Positions 19,565 to 28,731 of a DNA stretch of 64,000 nucleotides are shown in pieces; the stretch's first letter is position 1, and the number at the start of each line of letters is the position of its first letter. The position numbers and the translations under genes were made by a program. A model generated the notes under the pieces. That model was given only the letters and a program-made list of their open reading frames with translations. It searched no databases and was not told the origin of the DNA. The stretch is from Candidatus Gastranaerophilales bacterium. GTDB taxonomy: Bacteria > Cyanobacteriota > Vampirovibrionia > Gastranaerophilales > Gastranaerophilaceae. Where the stretch lies: contig CALVBU010000002.1 in the NCBI GenBank assembly GCA_944325875.1, positions 124,001 to 188,000 on the forward strand. Direction: 5' to 3'.

Positions 19565-20539
19565 TCAGTTTTTCTTTATTTCGTAAACACCGTTTCTGTC
19601 TTTTTCTTCACCCATGTATATGCTGGATCCGAATACTAACAGTTTTGCAAGTTTTTGAATATTTTTTTCACGAGTCTCACGCATTTCAATATTAAACACA
19701 ACTTTTTTACGTTCATTTCGAACATTAATAACTCTAAAAGCATTCGGATAAGAAACTAACGCAGGAGATGCAACATATAAAACATTCCCGTTTTGTGTAA
19801 TTTTAGCTGCGTGATAATGACCTTCAAAAACAGCAATAGGGTTTTTATGTTTTTCAATTATACCCTGAACTTCTGTTGCATTTAATAACTTATGCCCATT
19901 GCTTGGAAAAGGTTCAATAATAGGAACATGCATAAAAATAAGTACAACATCTTTTTTAGCATCATCTAACTCTTTATTGAGCCATACCAATTGTTCATCT
20001 GAAACCCTGCCATTTGATGTAAGTTTGTCACTTATAATATTATCCAAAACTATAACTTTATATCCTTTACGTGGGACAAAGGAATAGTAGGAATTTTTAA
20101 ATTTAAAATTTTCGTTATGTTGTGCAACTATATCAAGATACAAGTCTTTTGTAAGATAACCGCCAACACATCTGTCATGATTGCCAAATGTAATATACCA
20201 AGGAGCTTTTATTTTCTCAGCATATTTTAAAAATGCCTGTAATTCTTTTTCATAAGGAACATTAATTTGATCCCCTGTAAACATTACAAAATTTACATCA
20301 GGAATTTCATTTATTTGGTTAACCGCATCTTCCAAAAGCTTCGGAGATTCCCCTGTCATTTTGAATGTAGTATTAACTCCCGCATCTGAAAAATGCACAT
20401 CACTCAATTGAACAAACTTTAAATCCGAAGAACTATAACATTGAAGCCCATATACCATAATACCTGCAAGCCCGAGAGTAATCACGGCATTACATAGTTT
20501 TGTCAAAAAAGTCTCTTTTTTCTTATATTTGCGCTTCAT
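19565..20539 (-). CDS. Membrane-anchored calcineurin-like metallophosphoesterase
   Basis: 324 residues. One N-terminal helix (about residues 13-30) follows a very basic start (MKRKYKKK), giving an N-in anchored protein. Metallophosphoesterase motifs occur in order: LSDVHFSDAG, FTGDQINV, FGNHDRC, FMHVPI, and EGHYHAA. These ligate two metals. The substrate is unknown; UDP-diacylglucosamine or cyclic nucleotide hydrolases share the fold. It lies 2 nt after the TPR gene and 5 nt before the MBL gene, so the block is an operon. Confidence 0.82.
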   Translation of the reverse strand: MKRKYKKKETFLTKLCNAVITLGLAGIMVYGLQCYSSSDLKFVQLSDVHFSDAGVNTTFKMTGESPKLLEDAVNQINEIPDVNFVMFTGDQINVPYEKELQAFLKYAEKIKAPWYITFGNHDRCVGGYLTKDLYLDIVAQHNENFKFKNSYYSFVPRKGYKVIVLDNIISDKLTSNGRVSDEQLVWLNKELDDAKKDVVLIFMHVPIIEPFPSNGHKLLNATEVQGIIEKHKNPIAVFEGHYHAAKITQNGNVLYVASPALVSYPNAFRVINVRNERKKVVFNIEMRETREKNIQKLAKLLVFGSSIYMGEEKDRNGVYEIKKN

Positions 20540-20540
20540 C

Positions 20541-21458
20541 TTAATCCATTGTTCCTTGTGGTTGAGAATTTAATTTCATTTTTACTTCATTATACTTGGC
20601 ACTCAAAACTTTATCATCGTCAGAGAGTATGATTGCTTTATCCAAGTTTATAAGAGCATTGTTGTAATCTTGAATTCCATAATATGCAAGCCCTAAATAT
20701 TTATACAAATCAGACGTCTGTATACTCTGAGTTAATGGTTCTAAAGTTTCTATTGCCTGACGATATTGATTTTTACTACACAAGATAATCCCTTTTAACA
20801 ATTTATACTCAATATCATCATTCAACGCCAAAGCTGTAACTATTTCTGTTTCAGCATCGTTATATCTGCCCATTTTCATATAAGCTTTTGCCCTCAGGGC
20901 ATAACCAAAATCTTCTTGCTGATTATAATATATAAATCTTGTAACAGGAGGAATTACACCATCGTAATTGCCCATTTCATAATTACATAAAGCAACAGCT
21001 AAATGAGCTTGAGTAAAATCAGGATTTGCCTGTAATGCCTGATTAAATGCCGCGATTGCAAGATTATATTGACGAGTTTCTTTATAATACTCACCTAAAA
21101 AGTTATAATACAAAAATCCTGCCCCTGTTGATGCACTTTTAATATAACTCAACATCCCCTGCATATCACCATTTTTTCTTGCATTCATCGCATTATCCAA
21201 ATTCTGGTTAACTCTTGATGCATAAGATTTTTTAACTGGTGATACAAATCTTTGCAGCATTTTTATATTATCTTTTACTTCTTGATTATTAGGTTCAATA
21301 GTCAAAATCCTATTAAAATATGCTGTCGCACCACTATAATCACCTTGCACAGCATAATTTTTAGCTATATCCATATAATCTTCTACCATTTCATTGGCAT
21401 AAACCGCTGTAAATAAAGAAGAAGTAATAATTAAAGATAACAATAAAAATCTTTTCAT
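20541..21458 (-). CDS. Exported TPR-repeat protein
   Basis: 305 residues starting at ATG 21458 (MKRFLLLSLIITSSLFTAVYA, a signal peptide). An in-frame ATG 33 nt upstream precedes it, but the -10 box at 21465-21473 would put the transcript start at 21458. At least five TPR units follow, such as YAVQGDYSGATAYFNRILTIEPN and YKYLGLAYYGIQDYNNALINLDKAI. It is likely a periplasmic assembly or scaffold protein, first gene of the minus-strand operon to 18036. Confidence 0.82.
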   Translation of the reverse strand: MKRFLLLSLIITSSLFTAVYANEMVEDYMDIAKNYAVQGDYSGATAYFNRILTIEPNNQEVKDNIKMLQRFVSPVKKSYASRVNQNLDNAMNARKNGDMQGMLSYIKSASTGAGFLYYNFLGEYYKETRQYNLAIAAFNQALQANPDFTQAHLAVALCNYEMGNYDGVIPPVTRFIYYNQQEDFGYALRAKAYMKMGRYNDAETEIVTALALNDDIEYKLLKGIILCSKNQYRQAIETLEPLTQSIQTSDLYKYLGLAYYGIQDYNNALINLDKAIILSDDDKVLSAKYNEVKMKLNSQPQGTMD

Positions 21459-21464
21459 ACTCAA

Positions 21465-21473
21465 ATTATAACA
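21465..21473 (-). promoter_or_regulatory. Extended -10 for the TPR operon, leaderless layout
   Basis: On the minus strand TGTTATAAT, a perfect TGnTATAAT, ends 6 nt before ATG 21458 (TTGAGT between). There is no ribosome-binding site. Confidence 0.6.
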
Positions 21474-21477
21474 TAAA

Positions 21478-21699
21478 TTATTCACTTTCAAAATCCAATA
21501 GCTCTTTCGGTTCTACCCCCAGAACATCTGCTATAATTTTTAGTTTTGAAAGTGTAATATCAGTTCTTGCAGTCTCTACCATCGCGATTGTAGAGCGAGA
21601 AATACCGCTTATAGCAAGAAAATCATCTTGCTTTATTTTTTTTTTCTTTCTTATCTTTTTGAGATTTTCTGCGAATTTTTGTAAAAATGGCTTGTTCAT
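21478..21699 (-). CDS. XRE-family transcriptional regulator
   Basis: 73 residues from ATG 21699 (MNKPFLQKFAENL). An in-frame ATG at 21750 would add 17 unlikely residues. The Cro/C1 helix-turn-helix spans nearly all of it: NLKKIRKKKKIKQDDFLAISGISRSTIAMVE then LSKLKIIADVLGVEPKELL. It is divergent from a prepilin gene with 73 bp between starts. Three TGACAT copies in that gap could be its operator. GATAAT ends 6 nt before the chosen ATG, so this start may also be leaderless. Confidence 0.75.
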   Translation of the reverse strand: MNKPFLQKFAENLKKIRKKKKIKQDDFLAISGISRSTIAMVETARTDITLSKLKIIADVLGVEPKELLDFESE

Positions 21700-21719
21700 T
21701 TTTACATTATCAGCTATAC

Positions 21720-21750
21720 TGACATTATAAAAAATCAGTGACATTGACAT
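21720..21750. promoter_or_regulatory. Three TGACAT repeats between divergent XRE and prepilin genes
   Basis: TGACAT occurs at 21720-21725, 21739-21744 and 21745-21750, the last two back to back and the first 19 bp away (about two helical turns). The position between divergent genes makes an operator for the XRE protein plausible. Confidence 0.35.
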
Positions 21751-21772
21751 TTTTATATAAAGGAGGATTTTA

Positions 21773-22525
21773 ATGAAAAAATTACAAAAAGGATTTACAC
21801 TTGCCGAAGTCCTGATTACTTTGGGAATTATAAGTATAGTCGCAGCAATGACTCTACCAAATCTTATTCAAAAAAATAAAGATAAACAAAGAATTACACA
21901 ACTTAAAAAAGCATATTCAACCCTATCTCAGGCATTTAACATGATAAAATTAGAATATGGAGATCCTCGTTATTGGGGCTTTACAAATTCTGTAATTGGG
22001 AAGGACGAAGAAGGCAATAATATTATAGACTCAAGCAGCCAAAACCTAGTAAAAACATTATTTAGCCACTATATAAAACAAGTAAAAGGCAAACACAAAC
22101 ATTCTTTTAGAAAATATATTTCTCTTGACGGACGAAACTATGAAACAAATGGAAATGCAGAGCTAAAGAGCGAAAATATATTATACCTAGCAGATGGTAC
22201 TATGGTGGCTTTCGGTTGGATGTATGAAGACTGTAATAATCAAGTAGTAAGTTGTGGTGACATTCAGGTATTTTTACCTGAAAAAACCGCCCAACTGGGA
22301 GTCAGCACTTTCTACTTTTATTTAACACCGGATGGGATAAAACCTTGGGGAGACAGAGAGCAAACAGTCAGACCCTTTAAAGAATATTGTGACAGAAAAA
22401 ATTCTAAAGGCATTGTCGCTAATAGTCAAGGCAGAAGCTGTGCAGCGTGGGTTTTATACAACGATAACATGGATTATCTATATTGTGATGATTTAAGTTG
22501 GAATGGAAAAACTAGGTGCAAATAA
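21773..22525 (+). CDS. Type IV prepilin / pseudopilin-like protein
   Basis: 250 residues. After the basic MKKLQKG leader comes FTLAEVLITLGIISIVAAM, the prepilin peptidase site and hydrophobic helix with E+5. The globular part contains an LYLADGTMVAFGW stretch and a cysteine-rich C-terminus (YCDRK, SCAAW, YCDDL, TRCK), suggesting disulfides. AAGGAGG precedes the start. It ends at a terminator shared with the convergent thrC. The neighbouring XRE gene may control it. Confidence 0.85.
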   Translation: MKKLQKGFTLAEVLITLGIISIVAAMTLPNLIQKNKDKQRITQLKKAYSTLSQAFNMIKLEYGDPRYWGFTNSVIGKDEEGNNIIDSSSQNLVKTLFSHYIKQVKGKHKHSFRKYISLDGRNYETNGNAELKSENILYLADGTMVAFGWMYEDCNNQVVSCGDIQVFLPEKTAQLGVSTFYFYLTPDGIKPWGDREQTVRPFKEYCDRKNSKGIVANSQGRSCAAWVLYNDNMDYLYCDDLSWNGKTRCK

Positions 22526-22528
22526 ACT

Positions 22529-22552
22529 AAAAGCCCTCAATAGAGGGCTTTT
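22529..22552. terminator. Bidirectional terminator between prepilin gene and thrC
   Basis: AAAAGCCCTC and GAGGGCTTTT form a 10-bp perfect stem with an AATA loop. It serves the two converging genes. Confidence 0.82.
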
Positions 22553-22558
22553 AACATT

Positions 22559-23617
22559 TTAAACATTCATTGCTTTTAATATATCCGTTAAATCCGATGA
22601 AGTCTTTTTGACATCAGCGTTCGAATATTTTATAGCATTATCAGGGTCTTTCAAGCCGTTACCTGTTAAAATACATACGACTTTTGAACCTTCTTTAACT
22701 TGGTCTTTGAACTTAATCAATCCTGCAACAGATGCTGCACTTGCAGGTTCGGCAAGGACACCTTCACAAGAAGCGATAAGTTTATATGCACTAACGATCT
22801 CTTCATCAGTTACACAGTTAATCATACCATTACTTTCATTTCTTGCAGCCTCAGCCTGTTTCCAGCTTGCAGGATTACCGATACGAATAGCTGTTGCAAG
22901 AGTTTCAGGCTTAAGAATTCTTTCACCTCGAACGATTGCAGCTGAACCTTCAGCCTCAAAGCCCATCATCTTAGGAAGTGCAGGAATTTTTCCAGCCTGA
23001 TGCCATTCTTTATAACCTTTCCAGTAAGCTGTAATATTACCGGCATTTCCAACAGGAATGAAATGGTAATCAGGCGCTTGGCCTAAAGCATTACAAATTT
23101 CAAAAGCACCTGTCTTTTGGCCTTCAATTCTATATGGATTAACTGAATTTACAAGAGTTATCGGATATTTTTCTGCAATTGCTCTAACTGCTTCCAATGC
23201 CTGATCAAAATTACCGTTAATTGCAATAATTTCAGCCCCATACATCATAGCCTGAGATAATTTACCAAGAGCAATATATCCATCAGGGATTAATACAAAA
23301 GTTCTCATGCCAGCTTTTGCCCCATAAGCTGCCGCTGACGCTGAAGTATTACCGGTAGAAGCACAAATGATAGCACCTGAACCAGCTTCTTTTGCTTTTG
23401 ATACAGCCATAGTCATACCACGATCTTTAAAACTTCCCGTTGGGTTGCAACCCTCAAACTTCAAATAAATTTCTGCATCCAACCCAATTTTTTTAGCTAA
23501 ATTATCAGCTTTAATTAAAGGGGTATTACCTTCATTTAAAGTAATAACAGGTGTTTTGTCAGATACTGGCAAATACTCTCTGAATGTGTTAATTAATCCT
23601 TGATAATACATTTTCAT
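22559..23617 (-). CDS. thrC: Threonine synthase
   Basis: 352 residues, PLP-dependent fold II. The PLP lysine lies in [18 protein letters not shown], and the phosphate-binding loop in [16 protein letters not shown]. It converts O-phospho-L-homoserine to threonine. Length matches the short bacterial/cyanobacterial ThrC class. It sits 54 nt after homoserine dehydrogenase on the same strand, forming a hom-thrC unit. Confidence 0.93.
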   Translation of the reverse strand: MKMYYQGLINTFREYLPVSDKTPVITLNEGNTPLIKADNLAKKIGLDAEIYLKFEGCNPTGSFKDRGMTMAVSKAKEAGSGAIICASTGNTSASAAAYGAKAGMRTFVLIPDGYIALGKLSQAMMYGAEIIAINGNFDQALEAVRAIAEKYPITLVNSVNPYRIEGQKTGAFEICNALGQAPDYHFIPVGNAGNITAYWKGYKEWHQAGKIPALPKMMGFEAEGSAAIVRGERILKPETLATAIRIGNPASWKQAEAARNESNGMINCVTDEEIVSAYKLIASCEGVLAEPASAASVAGLIKFKDQVKEGSKVVCILTGNGLKDPDNAIKYSNADVKKTSSDLTDILKAMNV

Positions 23618-23671
23618 ATTCCTTCTTTTTATTTTTATTTATAAAAGCCATATAAGTCCAATAACATTCAA

Positions 23672-24955
23672 TTATATTTGAACTCTTATCAAGCTGTTTA
23701 CTTTATTTATGAATTCATCATTTTCAAAAGTTTCAATAGCTTTTTGCATATCTTTTTCTTTGCATAGCTCAGTAATAACAGTAATATCAGCCGTATTGTC
23801 TTCCGAAACACCTCTTTGAACAATACTTGCAAGACTTATATCGTTATCTTCGCAAATTTTTCCGATTTTACCGATAACACCTTTACTATTTTTTGCATTG
23901 ATCGATAGATAATATTTGTTCTCTGTATCAAGTATATTTACAGGAATAGCAGCTTCATTATGATTACATCTCATCATAGGAAGAAGATAATCTGTTGTAC
24001 CAACTTCTGCTGCAATAGCCAAAATATCTCCCACTACAGAACTTGCAGTAGGGAACTCTCCTGCACCAGGACCTGAAAGCGTAATTGAACCTACCGGATG
24101 TCCGCTTAAGGAAACGGCATTTGTCACATAATCAATATGCGCAAGTGTAGATTTCTTAGATACTAACATAGGATGAACTCTTACATCAGCTCTATTATTT
24201 TCATCTAAATATGCTGATGCTATAAGTTTAATTTTATAACCTAAATCATTTGCAGCATGCATATCCTGAGCACGGATTTTTGTAATACCTTCACGATAAA
24301 CATTCTCAATCTTTATACGTTTTTTAAATGCTAAAGTTGCAAGTGTCGTAATTTTATATGCAGCATCAAAACCTTCAACATCACCGGTCGGATCAGCCTC
24401 AGCATAACCTAAGTCTTGAGCTTCCTTCAATACATCTTCATAAGAAGCACCTTGGACATCCATCTTCGTTAATATGTAGTTAGTTGTCCCATTCAAAATT
24501 GCTTCAATTCTTGTAATTTTATTCCCTGCAAGAATAGTTTTGATAGGCATAATGATAGGAATACCACCAGCTATTGCTGCTTCATAGAGAATAACTTTGT
24601 TATTTGCTTCTGCAAAATTAAATAATTCTTCGCCTTCCTTTGCTAAGAGTTCTTTATTGGCAGTAACAATATGTTTACCATTTTTGATTGCAGTTTTTAT
24701 CAAATCAAACGCAGGATTAAGTCCCCCGATAAGTTCTACTACGATATCAATATCAGGATCATTAACCACCTCAAAAGGATCGTCAGTTATGATTGAATTA
24801 TCAAGACCTTCAATATTACGAGGTTTGTTAATATTTTTAACCGCAATTTTAGTAACTTCAACATGGTCAAATGATTTTAGGGTTTTAAAAACACCAGAGC
24901 CCACGGTACCAAGACCAATTAAACCGATTTTAATTTTTTTATCCATATTTTCCAT
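23672..24955 (-). CDS. hom: Homoserine dehydrogenase
   Basis: 427 residues. The N-terminal NAD(P) fold begins IGLIGLGTVGSGV. The catalytic signature GYAEADPTGDVEGFDAAYK and ANKELLA are present, and a C-terminal ACT domain (about residues 350-427, YYLSINAKNSKGVIGKIG) supports feedback control by threonine. It reduces aspartate semialdehyde to homoserine. ATGs at 24955 and 24946 are both possible starts. It is followed by thrC. Confidence 0.93.
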   Translation of the reverse strand: MENMDKKIKIGLIGLGTVGSGVFKTLKSFDHVEVTKIAVKNINKPRNIEGLDNSIITDDPFEVVNDPDIDIVVELIGGLNPAFDLIKTAIKNGKHIVTANKELLAKEGEELFNFAEANNKVILYEAAIAGGIPIIMPIKTILAGNKITRIEAILNGTTNYILTKMDVQGASYEDVLKEAQDLGYAEADPTGDVEGFDAAYKITTLATLAFKKRIKIENVYREGITKIRAQDMHAANDLGYKIKLIASAYLDENNRADVRVHPMLVSKKSTLAHIDYVTNAVSLSGHPVGSITLSGPGAGEFPTASSVVGDILAIAAEVGTTDYLLPMMRCNHNEAAIPVNILDTENKYYLSINAKNSKGVIGKIGKICEDNDISLASIVQRGVSEDNTADITVITELCKEKDMQKAIETFENDEFINKVNSLIRVQI

Positions 24956-25003
24956 AGAACAAGCTTACCACAAACACAAAAAAACTGACTAAACTTAATA
25001 AAC

Positions 25004-25720
25004 TTATTCTCTTAACCAAGCAAGACAAGTTTGCATGAATTTATCTTCTTCTGCTAAAAATATATCTTCTGCATGGATACTATTTTCAAAAAGAACATAT
25101 TTTTTCTTACAAACAGCTAATTCAAAAAGTTTTTCTGTATGCCATTTTTTCACTGTAACATCTTTTCCACCTGCGATAAAAAGAGTCGGCACATTTATAT
25201 TTTTAACAATATCAATAGGTTTGATTTTCTTAAACGGAACTATTGAAGGTCGAACTGAAACCCAACGAAAAAACTCAAATTTCTTTATTGTTGGTAACCA
25301 AGCATTGTAATGCCACATTTGATTTTCAATTTTAATGAAACTTGAAGGCGCAGAAATTGCAATAATCTTATCTATATCCTTATGAATTCCTCCATGAATT
25401 AATGCTAATGCCCCACCTAAAGAAAAACCTGCTAGATATAATTTTTTATATTTTGATTTTGCAAATTCTACAACTGATTTAATATCATTGGTCTCTTTTG
25501 CCGTAAAAGTATAAAATCCACTACTTTTTCCATGTCCCCTGCAATCGAGGCAGATTACATCCATCTCTTGAGCAAAAGCTTTTGAGATTTTCAAAAAAGC
25601 ATTGCTATCTTTTGTCATAAACCATCCAGGGATAATGATTAACACTTGATCATTCCCTTTATCATAATGATTTATTGCAATTTTAATCTTATCGCTTGTA
25701 TGTATAATCTTTTCTTGCAT
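25004..25720 (-). CDS. Alpha/beta hydrolase
   Basis: 238 residues. The nucleophile elbow is GFSLGGA (Ser about 97), the oxyanion segment IIPGWFM, and acid and His candidates are GGKDVTVKKWH and NSIHAED near the C-terminus. This is the serine hydrolase/esterase-lipase fold; the substrate is not evident. Its ATG directly follows the T-run of a terminator hairpin (25724-25755), leaving no room for a normal ribosome-binding site. It lies between hom and an uncharacterised gene. Confidence 0.8.
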   Translation of the reverse strand: MQEKIIHTSDKIKIAINHYDKGNDQVLIIIPGWFMTKDSNAFLKISKAFAQEMDVICLDCRGHGKSSGFYTFTAKETNDIKSVVEFAKSKYKKLYLAGFSLGGALALIHGGIHKDIDKIIAISAPSSFIKIENQMWHYNAWLPTIKKFEFFRWVSVRPSIVPFKKIKPIDIVKNINVPTLFIAGGKDVTVKKWHTEKLFELAVCKKKYVLFENSIHAEDIFLAEEDKFMQTCLAWLRE

Positions 25721-25723
25721 AAA

Positions 25724-25755
25724 AAAACAGCCTAAAATAATTTTAGGCCGTTTTT
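25724..25755 (-). terminator. Terminator hairpin abutting the hydrolase start codon
   Basis: On the minus strand CCTAAAAT pairs with ATTTTAGG, extended by an imperfect outer stem, followed by seven T that run straight into the hydrolase ATG at 25720. It would end transcription from the gene at 25770-26111. Confidence 0.7.
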
Positions 25756-25769
25756 ATATTTTGTCAAAC

Positions 25770-26111
25770 CTATTGTTTTGTTATAGAATCGTTATTTCTA
25801 ATAATCATAGATTTATTGTACTTACCGTCATAGTTTCTGGTAACAAGGTTAGTTACACTATTAGTAGTTCCTATAACTTCTCTTTGAACCATTTTTAATA
25901 AATTGCTGCTTTTTGTATCATAAACTTTAACAGAAGAAACATAATATTCTTTAGGATAAGCATTTCCAAGAGAATCTAAATGGCTTAATTCCATATCAAT
26001 TGTTCTTGCTTTTGGTCCTTCTGTTTGTAGAATACGTCTTACTCCACCAGGAATTTTCTCTTCTGTAACTAAACTTGATAATAATCTTTGGGGTTTAAAA
26101 TTAATCTTCAT
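25770..26111 (-). CDS. Uncharacterised protein
   Basis: 113 residues, no recognised family. It begins MKINFKPQRLLSSLV and contains polar beta-rich sequence (KEYYVSSVKVYDTKSSNLL), with no signal or membrane segment. AAAGGATG lies before the start. A terminator follows within 50 bp, so it is probably a single-gene transcript. Confidence 0.6.
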   Translation of the reverse strand: MKINFKPQRLLSSLVTEEKIPGGVRRILQTEGPKARTIDMELSHLDSLGNAYPKEYYVSSVKVYDTKSSNLLKMVQREVIGTTNSVTNLVTRNYDGKYNKSMIIRNNDSITKQ

Positions 26112-26185
26112 AACTTCATCCTTTTTTATTAGTGTAAATCATACACTAATAATATAATACGAAGTTTTGCGATTGTAAATAGGTT

Positions 26186-26476
26186 CTACTTGATTTTCAA
26201 TAGCTTTTTAATTGATAAAATACAACTTGCTATAAATTTTGCAATAGAGAACCCATCATCTTTAAAACCTTCTAAATCTTTTTCGAACACAAAACAATCA
26301 AATTCATTTTTTTTAGCGAAGATACTTTCATCAAACGCTTGTTTTCTTTTTTCTTCTTCCCGATGTTCACCTTGTTGCATGTAGCCAAGATTTCCACCGC
26401 CGCCGTCGTTTTGCATATTTGCGGCTTCTCGGATAATTGGCTTTGTGCTCAATACATTTACGTCGAAACCACTCAT
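26186..26476 (-). CDS. Uncharacterised small protein
   Basis: 96 residues. A Gly-rich patch (NDGGGGNLGY) is followed by a charged helical stretch and a C-terminal hydrophobic segment (SIAKFIASCILSIKKLLKIK). No family is recognised. No ribosome-binding site is seen; a hairpin CAATCGGG...CCC.GATTG lies just upstream (26489-26511), possibly in the leader. Confidence 0.5.
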   Translation of the reverse strand: MSGFDVNVLSTKPIIREAANMQNDGGGGNLGYMQQGEHREEEKRKQAFDESIFAKKNEFDCFVFEKDLEGFKDDGFSIAKFIASCILSIKKLLKIK

Positions 26477-26594
26477 TACCGTATCAATCAGGGCTTAACC
26501 CGATTGCCTTTCATATTATTTCCCTTATATATATAAAGTATTTTTCATAAAGAAATGTTACAATTTTTAAGGAGATTTTTACAATTTTTTACAA

Positions 26595-27185
26595 TTATTC
26601 TTCAGAAAATTTAATTACAGACTGGCATTTAAAACCTATCTCAAACAGATCTCGTTTTCTGATCGCAGAAGAAATATCAGGACGGAATTCAGGAGTATTT
26701 GGAGTAAGAATAAATTCTACAATATTATTTTCTTCATCATAATTTATTTTAATTTTTTTAATTAACGAAAGATGAGCTCTATCAAGGCCATCTGCAATTC
26801 TAAGAATTCCACCGAGTTTTTTAACTATTTTACGTTCTTTTTTCTCAAACCCGCCATAGAGTTCGTGCTTATTTTTATCTGGCAAATTCCCTCTATGATA
26901 ACGACAAATTGATGCAGTCATTAAGGTTTCTTTATCACTAAAGCCTTCCAATCCATGCTCAATAACCATATCTCTGGAATGCTTATTATGAGATTTTGAA
27001 TCAACATAATATCCAATATCATGTAAGAGTGCAGCAGATTCCAAAATTTTTCTTTCGCGATTAGACATTTCGCAAACTTTTTCATTCATTTCATCAAAAA
27101 TCATCATGCACAAACGTCTCACTTCCGCCGGATGTGAAGAGCTATTTGCAAATTTTGATAACATACTTTCTGCACTTAATCTCAT
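26595..27185 (-). CDS. HD-domain phosphohydrolase (Ppx/GppA C-terminal-like)
   Basis: 196 residues. The HD core is visible: RLCMMIFDEM, ALLHDIGYYVDSKSHNKHSRDMVIEH, and ICRYHRG, placing the H...HD...H...D metal ligands. The sequence AALLHDIGYYV and RIADGLDRAHLSLIKKI resembles the HD domain attached to exopolyphosphatase/GppA proteins. It may act on phosphorylated signalling molecules. It is divergent from the GGDEF gene with 75 bp between. Confidence 0.72.
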   Translation of the reverse strand: MRLSAESMLSKFANSSSHPAEVRRLCMMIFDEMNEKVCEMSNRERKILESAALLHDIGYYVDSKSHNKHSRDMVIEHGLEGFSDKETLMTASICRYHRGNLPDKNKHELYGGFEKKERKIVKKLGGILRIADGLDRAHLSLIKKIKINYDEENNIVEFILTPNTPEFRPDISSAIRKRDLFEIGFKCQSVIKFSEE

Positions 27186-27229
27186 TCTGTGTAAACTTTA
27201 TCAAAAAAATTTTTTCCATGCAATTTTTA

Positions 27230-27238
27230 TGTTATAAT
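27230..27238 (+). promoter_or_regulatory. Extended -10 promoter of the GGDEF gene
   Basis: TGTTATAAT, a perfect TGnTATAAT. In contrast to the leaderless cases it is 22 nt before the ATG and leaves room for the GGGAGAG ribosome-binding site. Confidence 0.5.
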
Positions 27239-27260
27239 TAAATTTGTATAGGGAGAGATT

Positions 27261-27926
27261 ATGGCTGAAATGGATAATAATGATTTTGAAAATATGAATT
27301 TTGACCTTCCGCCGGAAGTGCTTGATGAAATCCAGCAAAATATTGAAGAAATCATAAGGAATTTTCCTGTCCCTGAAACAAATAAACTTGATGTTATCAA
27401 AAAAATCAATTTTATGTATTCTCACACAAGATATCTCTCTTTAACTGATCCTCTTACTGGACTATATAATCGCAGACATTTGGATTCTAATTTAGAACGT
27501 GAATTTTTACGTTCTAAAAGATATCATAATAATTTAAGTATAGCGGTTATTGATATAGATTTTTTCAAAAAAGTAAATGACACTTATGGACATTTATGCG
27601 GAGATTATGTACTCAAAGAAGTGGCATATATGATTTTGGACACATTAAGAAAAACTGATATGGTATTCAGATGCGGCGGGGAGGAATTTGTTGCATTATT
27701 GACAGAAACCCCATTAGAAAAAGCCCTAATTCCGCTCGAAAGATTAAGAAAAAGAATTGAAGAATATCCTTTTGAATACAATAACAATAAGCTTCAAGTA
27801 ACAATAAGTATTGGTGTAAATTCTACCGAATCAGGAGTTGAAACAGCCGGAGAATTTTTAGACGGAGCAGATAAAGCTCTTTACTTCGCAAAAAACAATG
27901 GTAGAAATCAGGTAAAAACCTTATAG
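27261..27926 (+). CDS. Diguanylate cyclase (GGDEF domain)
   Basis: 221 residues. The N-terminal 55 residues are acidic and helical, without a membrane segment. The cyclase domain starts LTDPLTGLYNRRHLD; the active-site loop is CGGEEF (residues 138-143) and the inhibitory RxxD site (RKTD, 130-133) lies 5 residues before it. It should make c-di-GMP from two GTP and be feedback-inhibited. GGGAGAG precedes the start. The neighbouring response regulator and kinase make a signalling block. Confidence 0.9.
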   Translation: MAEMDNNDFENMNFDLPPEVLDEIQQNIEEIIRNFPVPETNKLDVIKKINFMYSHTRYLSLTDPLTGLYNRRHLDSNLEREFLRSKRYHNNLSIAVIDIDFFKKVNDTYGHLCGDYVLKEVAYMILDTLRKTDMVFRCGGEEFVALLTETPLEKALIPLERLRKRIEEYPFEYNNNKLQVTISIGVNSTESGVETAGEFLDGADKALYFAKNNGRNQVKTL

Positions 27927-28039
27927 ATTAATAGCTTCAAAACACAAAAAATAATTATACCCAGTCGGGTAATTCTCTTTTTCCATTTAAGAGGTTAGAA
28001 TAAATTAATCTCAGTTAAATATGGAACGGAAGTTTTGAT

Positions 28040-28720
28040 ATGGAAAAAGTAATATCTGTATATATAGTGGAAGACGACAAATTGGCAAGAACAACTTATA
28101 AGCATTTATTTAGCCAAGTTTCGGATGAGATTAATTTACTTGGATGCTTTGAAACTGCTGAAGAATGTTTAGCTCAATTAGAGAGAAAACCGGCAGATAT
28201 AGTACTTATGGATATAGGTTTACCCCATATGAATGGAATAGAAGCTACGAAACTTATAAAAAAACAATTTCCAAATACAAAAGTTTTAATGCTGACATCC
28301 CACGAAAGAAGTGAAGAAATATGCGCTTCTATAACGATAGGAGCAAATGCTTATGCTATAAAAGATATTCCATTCCCTTCACTAATCACAGCAATCAAAT
28401 CAGCAACAAGTGGTGTAGTATGGATTGATCCAAGAATTGCTGATATTATTGTTGACCTATTACCAAAACCAGAATCAACAGATTTAGACAATTTATATGT
28501 AAAAAATAAACCAAAGAAAAAACCTGATATTAAACTTTCAGATCAGGATATTGAAATTTTGAAACTCATCCATAATGCAAAAACAAATAGACAAATTGGT
28601 GAAACATTGCACATTAGTCCCCACACAGCAAAATCTCACGTATCTAAAATTCTACGTAAATTATCAGTAACTGCAAGACTTGAAGCTGCTATAAAAGCTA
28701 AAGAATACAATTTATTTTAG
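28040..28720 (+). CDS. NarL/LuxR-type response regulator
   Basis: 226 residues. The receiver domain holds the acidic pocket VEDD and the phosphoacceptor D58 in VLMDIGLPHMNG, with T and K equivalents in LTSHE and AIKDIPF. The C-terminal LuxR-type HTH (about residues 165-225) reads KLSDQDIEILKLIHNAKTNRQIGETLHISPHTAKSHVSKILRKL in segments. It binds DNA as a dimer when phosphorylated, presumably by the kinase encoded 11 nt downstream. Confidence 0.9.
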   Translation: MEKVISVYIVEDDKLARTTYKHLFSQVSDEINLLGCFETAEECLAQLERKPADIVLMDIGLPHMNGIEATKLIKKQFPNTKVLMLTSHERSEEICASITIGANAYAIKDIPFPSLITAIKSATSGVVWIDPRIADIIVDLLPKPESTDLDNLYVKNKPKKKPDIKLSDQDIEILKLIHNAKTNRQIGETLHISPHTAKSHVSKILRKLSVTARLEAAIKAKEYNLF

Positions 28721-28731
28721 AGAATATTTAT

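Noticed and set aside
22608-23000. Long + strand ORF opposite thrC
   Set aside because: It lies antisense to a clear threonine synthase and has no recognisable features; it is a frame shadow.
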